Source: an uncultured bacterium
GTDB lineage: Bacteria; Edwardsbacteria; AC1; EtOH8
DNA: 9,275 bases
Assembly: GCA_937958665.1 (NCBI GenBank)
Contig: CALGNM010000265.1
Span: 1-9,275 of the forward strand
Direction of reading: 5' to 3'
The notes beneath the pieces are model-generated. The model saw nothing but the letters and a program-made list of their open reading frames with translations. It was not told the DNA's origin and did no database searches. The position numbers were made by a program, and so were the translations under genes. Shown here one piece after another: positions 1-4,796 of the stretch (within the stretch, counting starts at the first letter, position 1; each line of letters opens with the position of its first letter).

Positions 1-46
1 ACCACCGAGATCTACACTCTTTCCCTACACGACGCTCTTCCGATCT
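1..46 (+). other. Illumina TruSeq adapter remnant (not genomic)
   Basis: These bases match the 3' part of the Illumina universal/P5 adapter and read-1 primer, ending in the diagnostic GCTCTTCCGATCT at 34-46. This is a known synthetic oligonucleotide, so genomic sequence begins at about base 47. It marks the window as an untrimmed short-read contig end. Nothing biological should be read from it. Confidence 0.97.
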
Positions 47-49
47 CAA

Positions 50-75
50 GGCTCCGGGGGATATCCACCGGAGCC
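50..75 (-). terminator. Terminator hairpin of hsp20, U-tract cut off by adapter
   Basis: GGCTCCGG (50-57) and CCGGAGCC (68-75) form a perfect 8-bp stem with a 10-nt loop, 33 bases past the hsp20 stop codon. Read on the minus strand the stem is followed by only two T residues and a G before the adapter begins, so a U-tract, if there was one, is missing from this contig. Position and stem strength fit an intrinsic terminator; the missing T-run prevents certainty. Confidence 0.6.
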
Positions 76-108
76 GCCTGTTAAAAATTATGGAAAACTG
101 GCCGGCCC

Positions 109-561
109 TCACTTGACCTCGATGGAGATCTCCTTGGGCTTGACCTCCTCGGATTTTGGCAGCCGGATGGTCAGGACCCCGTTTTCGTAGGAGGCCTTGG
201 CCTTGGCCGACTGGACCTCGGAGGGCAGGGTGATCATTCTCTGGAACTGCCCGTAGCTGCGCTCTATCCGGTGGTAGGTCTTGTCTTTGCTCTCCTCCTC
301 GCGTTTACGCTCTCCGGATATGGTCAGCATATCGCCGGTGATCTGGATTTTGACGTCGTCCTTGGTCATTCCGGGAATCTCGGCCTTGACGATGATGTCG
401 TCCTTGGTCTCCTCGATGTCCATGATGGGGGCCCACAGGCCGTCCGACATCATACGGCGACCGGGGGTGCGGCCGAAGAAATCCAGGAACAGGCGGTTCA
501 TCTCGTCCTGCAACGAGACGATCTCCGGGATCGGCTCCCATTTGGTCAGTTCGTGTTTCAT
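109..561 (-). CDS. Small heat-shock protein, Hsp20/alpha-crystallin family
   Basis: This gene encodes a 150-residue cytoplasmic holdase that binds unfolding proteins without ATP and passes them to the DnaK/ClpB refolding system. The N-terminal arm is residues 1-42, and the alpha-crystallin domain runs from about 43 to 136. That domain contains the family signature around 125-136 (ENGVLTIRLPK) and a conserved EIPG motif (61-64). The tail carries an I-x-I motif (ISI, 145-147), which docks neighbouring dimers in the oligomer. Length is typical. The frame is open 16 codons further upstream, but the ATG at 561 is chosen because AAGGAGG sits 6 bases before it and MKHELTKWEP is a typical beginning. 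The gene is transcribed alone, away from the lipoprotein gene. Its promoter carries a HAIR-like inverted repeat and its leader may act as an RNA thermometer (separate entries). Confidence 0.96.
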   Translation of the reverse strand: MKHELTKWEPIPEIVSLQDEMNRLFLDFFGRTPGRRMMSDGLWAPIMDIEETKDDIIVKAEIPGMTKDDVKIQITGDMLTISGERKREEESKDKTYHRIERSYGQFQRMITLPSEVQSAKAKASYENGVLTIRLPKSEEVKPKEISIEVK

Positions 562-566
562 GATAG

Positions 567-590
567 ACCTCCTTGATAAAAGCATTTTAT
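567..590 (-). promoter_or_regulatory. hsp20 Shine-Dalgarno with possible fourU-type thermometer
   Basis: The strong Shine-Dalgarno AAGGAGG (568-574) starts translation at 561. On the mRNA, C582 and UUUU (581-578) can pair with AGGAG (573-569) around the 4-base loop AUCA (577-574): U-A, U-G, U-G, U-A, C-G. UUUU opposite AGGA is the defining feature of fourU RNA thermometers, known from the Salmonella small heat-shock gene agsA. The same UUUU can instead pair with AUAAAA (590-585) in a 6-bp AT-only hairpin, leaving the Shine-Dalgarno free. The pairing is seen in the sequence; a temperature function is inference, and the stem is short and weak. Confidence 0.4.
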
Positions 591-644
591 TGATCTTTGC
601 CGCCGGCATTATCGCCCGGGCGGGCTACTGATTTTGGCATAAAT

Positions 645-673
645 AATATAACACTTGAGTCCTCCATTGTCAA
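645..673 (-). promoter_or_regulatory. Sigma70-type promoter of hsp20
   Basis: On the minus strand TTGACA (668-673, perfect -35) is followed by exactly 17 bases and TATATT (645-650, 5 of 6 to the -10 consensus). Transcription should start near 638, giving a leader of about 75 bases before the ATG at 561. The strong housekeeping-type promoter suggests that control is by repression or at the RNA level and not by a sigma32-like factor. Confidence 0.82.
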
Positions 674-674
674 G
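654..674 (-). promoter_or_regulatory. HAIR-like operator (HspR-type) overlapping hsp20 -35 box
   Basis: CTTGAGT (654-660), 7 bases, then TGTCAAG (668-674) matches 12 of 14 positions of the HspR-associated inverted repeat CTTGAGT-N7-ACTCAAG. The two mismatches are those that make the right half contain TTGACA, the -35 box. The element fills most of the -35/-10 interval, so a bound repressor would block RNA polymerase. HspR regulates chaperone genes in actinobacteria, campylobacters and other groups. No hspR gene lies in this window, so assignment of the regulator is inference. Confidence 0.62.
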
Positions 675-675
675 T

Positions 676-870
676 CTTTTGATAATAAAATAAACAGATA
701 TATAACATAATGAAAAATAATAAGATAAGTATAATCATTTGATTTCAATCTACCATATTAGACTAATAATCAGAAAAATGGGTTTAAAAATGTCTACAAA
801 ACTCTAATTACAGGGTAATATCATGCAACCACTTCAGACGGTTATGCCTCTAAACCTTTGATGTAAAGCC
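676..870. other. AT-rich divergent intergenic spacer
   Basis: Together with the hsp20 leader and promoter this makes a 309-base gene-free stretch (562-870) between the divergent hsp20 and lipoprotein genes. Bases 676-870 are strikingly AT-rich against the GC-rich genes. A poor plus-strand promoter candidate for the lipoprotein gene is TTGATT (739-744), 17 bases, ACTAAT (762-767). TATAAT at 730-735 has no acceptable -35 at the right distance. I see no coding frame, tRNA, repeat or strong Shine-Dalgarno here. Confidence 0.5.
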
Positions 871-1722
871 ATGCCAAAGGATTCATACCTCAAAGCGGCC
901 GCAATCCTGTTTATCCTGTTGATGGGCTGCGGCCGGACCAACCCGGTATCAGGAGTTTTAAGCGACGAGGAGGCCGTAAAGCTGCTTATCTCGTCCTCCG
1001 GCTATGCCGACTGCTCCGACTTGGCCGATGACGGGTTGACAGGTTTTCCCTTGCTGGAAACCAAGTCCGACAGTTTTCCCGGCGACATCTACTTTCTGCG
1101 GCGGATCGAGAGCCACTGGAGCCGAACCGCGCTGGGATTTGACTCGGGGAGGACCACGGCCTGGGCCGAGGTCCAAATCGGATCCCGGGGCCGGCTGGTG
1201 CTGGACAATGACCGCAACGAATCCTGCGATACCTTGTGGCGTCCGGTCGACGACCAGGGCCGCCGGCACCTCTCCTTCCGAAAGTCGGGAGGGAGGTGGC
1301 GGATATACGGAGCCTCTCCCTTGGCGGTCCAGACCGCCTCTCCGGCCGTGCCGGTGCTGATCGACAGCCTGGTGGTTCTGGGCAGCACCGGATTGAGGAC
1401 CAGGGTGGCGTTCCGATGGGAAGACCAGGCCCGGGTGTGGGCCAGGGAGGAGATGCCGGCCTTCAGCCCCGGGGCCGAGGTCACCCTCACCGTCTGGGGC
1501 GGGCCGGCCACGGCCGGCGACTCCTGCTGGGCCTTTCTGCACCGCCGGGAATGGCAGGCCGGACTGATGTCCCACCTGCGTCTTCCCATGGTCCGGCAGC
1601 CGGACGGGGCCTTCAGCCTCGGCTGGACCGCCGAGACGGGAGAGGGCCCGGTGGTCCGCCAGGTTGCGGTGGCCCTGATGCTGGGCAGCACCTTGTTTGG
1701 GGACAGCACCGGAGAGTATTAG
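871..1722 (+). CDS. Putative lipoprotein of unknown function, possibly interrupted by TAG
   Basis: I do not recognise the family. The 283-residue product begins with a short lipoprotein signal peptide: K3/K8, a hydrophobic stretch 9-18, and lipobox L-M-G-C with the cysteine at residue 20. It should therefore be exported and lipid-anchored. The mature part looks rich in beta-strands and tryptophan, with no catalytic motif I can identify. There is no convincing Shine-Dalgarno before the ATG at 871. The stop is suspicious: after TAG (1720-1722) the same frame runs 18 more codons to TGA at 1777-1779, 17 of them ending in G or C, and the hairpin at 1785-1802 follows at once. The intended protein is probably 302 residues, with TAG either a nonsense mutation, a consensus error (for example from CAG) or recoded. 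The gene is transcribed divergently from hsp20. Confidence 0.7.
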   Translation: MPKDSYLKAAAILFILLMGCGRTNPVSGVLSDEEAVKLLISSSGYADCSDLADDGLTGFPLLETKSDSFPGDIYFLRRIESHWSRTALGFDSGRTTAWAEVQIGSRGRLVLDNDRNESCDTLWRPVDDQGRRHLSFRKSGGRWRIYGASPLAVQTASPAVPVLIDSLVVLGSTGLRTRVAFRWEDQARVWAREEMPAFSPGAEVTLTVWGGPATAGDSCWAFLHRREWQAGLMSHLRLPMVRQPDGAFSLGWTAETGEGPVVRQVAVALMLGSTLFGDSTGEY

Positions 1723-1784
1723 GCCTGCCTCTGGACCGTGCCCTACATCGTCACCGACAGCGACAGCCTGCCCAAATGAAAGAA

Positions 1785-1802
1785 GGGTCCCTGAAGGGAC
1801 CC
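1785..1802 (+). terminator. Hairpin after lipoprotein gene
   Basis: GGGTCCC (1785-1791), loop TGAA, GGGACCC (1796-1802) is a perfect 7-bp GC-rich stem. It lies six bases after the TGA that closes the extended lipoprotein frame and ahead of the next gene. There is no T-run after it, so it may terminate weakly or simply protect the 3' end of the message. Confidence 0.5.
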
Positions 1803-1838
1803 CGTAATATCAAACAATGCTGATGCCGGAGGAAGGTA

Positions 1839-2063
1839 ATGGACGAGAAGGCCTGGGTGGTGGGCCCCAGCTGGGTCAACCTGGGGAGTAAGCTGGAGGA
1901 GCTGGCCGAAGAGCTGGAAATTGAGATCGAATTGGTCGGCAGGCAGGCCGCCCTGTTCAGCCAGCGGATTGACTATCGGGTCAGCGGACCCCGCCAGAGC
2001 CTGAACACCTTCCGCCGCCGGCTGCTGGACGAAGGCCGGGTCAGGTTCATCGGCATCGGCTGA
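1839..2063 (+). CDS. Small hypothetical protein (74 aa)
   Basis: This is a 74-residue soluble protein that I do not recognise. It has no signal peptide or membrane segment. The middle is a charged stretch (LEELAEELEIEIELVG, about 18-33) predicted as helix then strand, followed by YRVSGPRQSLNTFRRRLL (about 47-64), predicted as strand then basic helix, and a final strand (RFIGIG). This suggests a small alpha/beta fold, perhaps a binding or regulatory domain. The start is well supported: GGAGGAAGG at 1828-1836 precedes the ATG at 1839, with GGAGG six bases away. The gene lies 36 bases past the preceding hairpin and ends at 2063, immediately next to the convergent bactofilin stop. The ribosome-binding site and natural composition argue that it is real; its function is unknown. 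Confidence 0.72.
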   Translation: MDEKAWVVGPSWVNLGSKLEELAEELEIEIELVGRQAALFSQRIDYRVSGPRQSLNTFRRRLLDEGRVRFIGIG

Positions 2064-2435
2064 CTACTTGCCGGGCTCGTTCTGTCCGGCCATCTTCGAC
2101 ATGCCCTCGAAGAAGACATCGTTGTCGATGATGATCCCCTTGCTTTTTATGTCGCCCATCATCACCGAGCCGCTCTGCAGCTCCACCTTGCTGGCGGCGG
2201 TGATGTTGCCCACCACCTTGCCCCCGATGATGGCCTCCTTGACCCTGATCTCGGCCTTGATGACCCCCTCCTTGCCCACCACCAGGGTGCCGGCAGTCTC
2301 CAGCTGGCCCTCGAACTCCCCGTCCACCCGGACCCCCGAGTCGGCCTTGAGGCTGCCGTTCCATTTGGTGCCCTTGGCCAGGGTGGTGCTTAATACCCCG
2401 CCGCCGATCTCAACCTTTTTCTCCATAAACTTCAA
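2064..2435 (-). CDS. Bactofilin / polymer-forming cytoskeletal protein
   Basis: This 123-residue protein has the bactofilin fold. From about residue 20 to 110 there are short repeats of alternating hydrophobic residues broken by G, N or D (for example GTKWNGSLKADSGVRVDGEF and VVGKEGVIKAEIRVKEAIIGG), which form a right-handed beta-helix. The N-terminal leader and the C-terminal tail (MAGQNEPGK) are short and disordered. Bactofilins polymerise without nucleotide into filaments or membrane-associated scaffolds used in cell shape, polarity and cell-wall enzyme placement. The start is uncertain: TTG at 2435 has GAGG four bases upstream, while ATG at 2426 gives MEKKVEIGG and is also reasonable. The gene lies 79 bases downstream of the carboxyltransferase operon in the same direction, with hairpins between. 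No M23 peptidase partner, common for this family, is in the window. Confidence 0.93.
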   Translation of the reverse strand: MKFMEKKVEIGGGVLSTTLAKGTKWNGSLKADSGVRVDGEFEGQLETAGTLVVGKEGVIKAEIRVKEAIIGGKVVGNITAASKVELQSGSVMMGDIKSKGIIIDNDVFFEGMSKMAGQNEPGK

Positions 2436-2453
2436 GCTTCCTCAATGTGGTTG

Positions 2454-2473
2454 GGACACAGCCTGCCGTGTCC
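2454..2473 (-). other. Secondary hairpin upstream of bactofilin
   Basis: GGACAC (2454-2459) and GTGTCC (2468-2473) can pair in a 6-bp stem with an 8-base loop in the bactofilin 5' leader. With the stronger hairpin at 2484-2502 it makes a two-hairpin spacer between the carboxyltransferase stop and the bactofilin start. No function can be assigned. Confidence 0.3.
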
Positions 2474-2483
2474 TTGCCTAAAT

Positions 2484-2502
2484 GGGGCAGGGATACTGCC
2501 CC
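2484..2502 (-). terminator. Probable terminator of the carboxyltransferase operon
   Basis: GGGGCAG (2484-2490), 5-base loop, CTGCCCC (2496-2502) gives a perfect 7-bp stem, 12 bases past the stop of the 5S-type subunit at 2515. On the minus strand it is followed by ATTTAGG, a poor U-tract, so termination may be partial and bactofilin could receive read-through transcription. I found no convincing separate bactofilin promoter. Confidence 0.5.
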
Positions 2503-2514
2503 GTTATTATCATC

Positions 2515-4026
2515 CTATTCCAGCTCGGTGATGCCCACCTCGTAGTCCTGGCCATTTACCCGCAGCACGAAGCGGCGGCCGGGGTGTCCCTCCGGGGCCG
2601 GCATCCCTACCCGCAGGGCCTCCTGGCGGGCCTTCTTTTTGAGAGGGTCCCGCTGGGCCTCGAAATATTCCTTGGCCACCGCCGGGTAAAGGGCGTAGGT
2701 CAGGATGTCCTCCTCCTTGTCGGATAAGCCGGCCATCTCCTTTTTACATTTATCCCACTCCGGGGCGATATGGTCGGCCGGCCGGTCGGTGATGGGCTTC
2801 TCGTCGCCGATGGCCTTCCGGAGCACCTCCGGGTCGATGGGGGCCGGAGTCTTGCCATACAGCCCCCGGCACAGGTCCTTGACCTCCTGGATGATTATCT
2901 TATAGCGCTGGCCGGCCAGCACGTTGAAGGTGGCCTGGGTGCCCACGATCTGCGAGGTGGGGGTCACCAGGGGCACGTAGCCCAGCTCGGCCCGCACCTT
3001 GGGGATCTCTTTCAGCACCTGCTCGAACTTGTCCAGGGCGTTCTGCTTCTCCAGCTGGCTGACCATGTTGGTCAGCATCCCGCCCGGCACCTGGTAGACC
3101 AGGGCCCGGACGTCCACCCGCTCGGCCACCGGGGTGATCAGATGTTGGTAGGAGGTGTCCTTGATCTGCTGGAAGTACTCGGCGATCTCCAGGAAGTGCG
3201 ACTTGTCTATCCCCAGGCGGTAGCCGGCCCCTTCCAGCATCTCCACCATGGCCTCGGTGGGCGGCTGGCTGGTCCCGGAGCCGAAGGGGCTGATGGCGCA
3301 GTCCAGGATGTCGGCCCCGGCCTGGGCGGCGGCGAAGTATGAGGTCGGCGCCATCCCGGTGGTGCAGTGGGAGTGCAGGCAGACCGGCAGGCCCACCTCG
3401 GTTTTAAGCCGGGAGACCAGCTGGTGGGCCGAGGCCGGGGAGATCAGGCCGGCCATGTCCTTGATGGTGATGACATCGCAGCCCAGATCCTTCAGTTCTT
3501 TAGCGAATTTGACGAAGCCGTCTATGGAATGCACCGGGCTCAGAGTATAGCTCAAGGCTCCCTGAACGGTGGCCCCGGCCTTCTTGGCGGTGACTATGGC
3601 CTTCTCCATGTTGCGGATGTCATTCAGGGCGTCGAACACCCGGAAGACGTCGATGCCAGCCTCACGGGCCTTTTTGATAAACCGCTCCACGACATCGTCG
3701 GCGTAATGCTTGTAGCCCACCAGGTTCTGCCCGCGCAGCAGCATCTGGAGGCGGGTCTTCTTGGCGTGCTGCTTGAAGATCCGGATGCGGTCCCAGGGGT
3801 TCTCGTCCAGGAAGCGCAGCATGGTGTCGAAGGTGGCCCCGCCCCACATCTCGAACGACCAGTAGCCCACCCGGTCCATCTGCTCGATCATGGGGATCAT
3901 GTCCTCGGTGCGCATCCGGGTGGCGATCAGGGACTGGTGGGCGTCCCGGAAGGCGGTCTCGGTGATGCCCAGCTTTGGTCCGGCCGGCTGTCCCTGGTTG
4001 GGCTTTTTATCGGTCTGGTTGGACAT
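2515..4026 (-). CDS. Carboxyltransferase subunit, transcarboxylase 5S / OadA / PycB type
   Basis: This 503-residue enzyme moves the carboxyl group between carboxybiotin and pyruvate (pyruvate <-> oxaloacetate) in the cytoplasm. The TIM-barrel begins with ITETAFRDAHQSL (21-33), where D28 is a metal ligand. The other metal and catalytic residues are visible: K189 in ITIKDMAGL (the lysine that is carbamylated in this family), and H218 and H220 in LHSHCTTG. SGTSQPPTEAM (250-260) is also family-typical. The second half (about 300-470) is the helical conserved carboxylase domain. It ends at FVLRVNGQDYEVGITELE without a biotin domain; the biotin carrier is the separate gene upstream. That is the 5S arrangement, shorter than a fused OadA or PycB. 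Last gene of a four-gene operon, 63 bases after the carrier gene; the Shine-Dalgarno is weak. Transcarboxylase versus decarboxylase subunit cannot be settled from this gene alone. Confidence 0.93.
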   Translation of the reverse strand: MSNQTDKKPNQGQPAGPKLGITETAFRDAHQSLIATRMRTEDMIPMIEQMDRVGYWSFEMWGGATFDTMLRFLDENPWDRIRIFKQHAKKTRLQMLLRGQNLVGYKHYADDVVERFIKKAREAGIDVFRVFDALNDIRNMEKAIVTAKKAGATVQGALSYTLSPVHSIDGFVKFAKELKDLGCDVITIKDMAGLISPASAHQLVSRLKTEVGLPVCLHSHCTTGMAPTSYFAAAQAGADILDCAISPFGSGTSQPPTEAMVEMLEGAGYRLGIDKSHFLEIAEYFQQIKDTSYQHLITPVAERVDVRALVYQVPGGMLTNMVSQLEKQNALDKFEQVLKEIPKVRAELGYVPLVTPTSQIVGTQATFNVLAGQRYKIIIQEVKDLCRGLYGKTPAPIDPEVLRKAIGDEKPITDRPADHIAPEWDKCKKEMAGLSDKEEDILTYALYPAVAKEYFEAQRDPLKKKARQEALRVGMPAPEGHPGRRFVLRVNGQDYEVGITELE

Positions 4027-4089
4027 CTTTACAGCCTGTTCAACGTTTAAAGGTGTTCTCTATTTCATTCAGAGTGGGTCAAAAAGTCG

Positions 4090-4476
4090 TTACTTGAGGA
4101 CCACCAGGGTCTGCCCGGCGTTGACATTCTGCCGTTCGGCCACCGGGATCTCGGCCACCTGGCCGGCGAACGGGCTGGAGATGGAGGTCTCCATCTTCAT
4201 GGCCTCCAGCTTCAGGAGGATGTCGCCCTCCTTGACCTGCTGTCCCACCTGGCACAGGACCTTGATCACCGTGCCGGTCATGGGGGCCGGCACCACCTTG
4301 CCGCCGGCGGCCGGGGCGGCCTGCGGTTTGGCGGGGACGGCGGCCGGGGCCAGGGAGACCGCCACCGGTTGGGGGGCCGGGGCGGGGCGGGAGATTGACG
4401 GGCCTTGCAGGCCGACCTCCTCGACCTCCACCTCGTAGGACTTGTTGTTCACCTTGACGACGTACTTGCGGGCCAT
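4090..4476 (-). CDS. Biotin carboxyl carrier protein (1.3S / MmdC / OadA-C type)
   Basis: This 128-residue protein is the swinging arm of the complex. Residues 1-20 (YVVKVNNKSYEVEVEE) form the linker-type strand pair found before biotin domains of this class. Residues about 25-60 are a flexible Pro/Ala-rich hinge. Residues 61-128 are the biotinyl domain, with the biotinylation motif EAMKMET at 91-97 and the target K94, 34 residues from the C-terminus as expected. The carboxyl group on biotin shuttles between the 12S-type subunit encoded upstream and the 5S-type subunit downstream. ATG at 4476 is chosen because GAGG lies five bases upstream and ARKYVVKVN is a typical start. A longer frame beginning at 4587 overlaps the previous stop as ATGA, but its 37 extra residues look non-coding. 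A biotin ligase must act from elsewhere. Confidence 0.95.
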   Translation of the reverse strand: MARKYVVKVNNKSYEVEVEEVGLQGPSISRPAPAPQPVAVSLAPAAVPAKPQAAPAAGGKVVPAPMTGTVIKVLCQVGQQVKEGDILLKLEAMKMETSISSPFAGQVAEIPVAERQNVNAGQTLVVLK

Positions 4477-4564
4477 GGCATCCTCATTGTTTATGATTTG
4501 GCTTTTTATGTTTGCGCCTTTGACTTGCTGGCCAGCGCCCCGGCTGTCTGGACATGCGTTTCCC

Positions 4565-4585
4565 GGGGCCTGGCGGGCAGGCCCC
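4565..4585 (-). other. Intra-operon hairpin between small subunit and biotin carrier
   Basis: GGGGCCTG (4565-4572), 5-base loop, CAGGCCCC (4578-4585) forms a perfect 8-bp GC-rich stem starting one base past the stop codon of the small subunit. It lies at the start of a 110-base untranslated gap inside the operon. Such stems often act as RNA processing or stability elements that tune subunit ratios, or as attenuators; there is no U-tract. Function is inferred from position only. Confidence 0.45.
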
Positions 4586-4586
4586 A

Positions 4587-4784
4587 TCAGCCCTGCCTGC
4601 GGCGGCGGTATCCGTTCATGATATCAGTACGGCCGGCCAGGGCCCACAGGCTGAAGTTAGCCGGCTTTTCCTCCCCGGGGGGGGCGGCGGAGAAGGCCAC
4701 CTGATCCTCCCGGAGGTAGCGTCCCAGGGCGGCGGCGATGACGGCCAGCACCTCGGGGGAGATGACATTATTTTTCTGGCTCAT
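4587..4784 (-). CDS. Small subunit resembling MmdE / OadG C-terminal region
   Basis: This 65-residue protein has a hydrophobic helix near the N-terminus (EVLAVIAAALGRYL, 11-24), a Pro/Gly-rich middle, and a basic C-terminus containing WALAGRTDIMNGYRRRR (47-63). The pair 'VIAAAL' helix plus 'WALAGR...M...R' resembles the small subunits that accompany 12S-type carboxyltransferases: the epsilon subunit (MmdE) of Na+-pumping methylmalonyl-CoA decarboxylase, which is related to the C-terminal part of the delta/gamma (OadG) subunit. It lacks the long N-terminal membrane anchor of OadG. Its likely role is to hold the 12S-type subunit and biotin carrier together. The start at 4784 is 12 bases after the stop of the previous gene, with only a weak Shine-Dalgarno (CCGAGC), so it is probably translationally coupled. 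Its place between the 12S and carrier genes supports the call; sequence similarity is by eye. Confidence 0.68.
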   Translation of the reverse strand: MSQKNNVISPEVLAVIAAALGRYLREDQVAFSAAPPGEEKPANFSLWALAGRTDIMNGYRRRRQG

Positions 4785-4796
4785 GCTCGGCCCCGG

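Noticed and set aside
562-609. Longer hsp20 start at 609
   Set aside because: The extra 16 residues would cover the strong Shine-Dalgarno at 568-574 and are not typical of Hsp20 N-termini; ATG at 561 is ideally spaced.
562-680. CIRCE element (HrcA operator) upstream of hsp20
   Set aside because: I looked for TTAGCACTC-N9-GAGTGCTAA and found nothing similar; the inverted repeat present fits HAIR.
958-1823. Alternative frames over the lipoprotein gene (minus 958-1575 and 1089-1709; plus 1236-1823)
   Set aside because: They read as Arg/Gly/Pro-rich shadows. The frame at 871 alone has a signal peptide and the expected third-position GC preference, so it is preferred although its family is unknown.
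2770-4050. Plus-strand frames (2770-3342, 3367-4050) opposite the 5S-type gene
   Set aside because: Antisense shadows of a conserved enzyme, rich in G, L, V, H and Q without domains.
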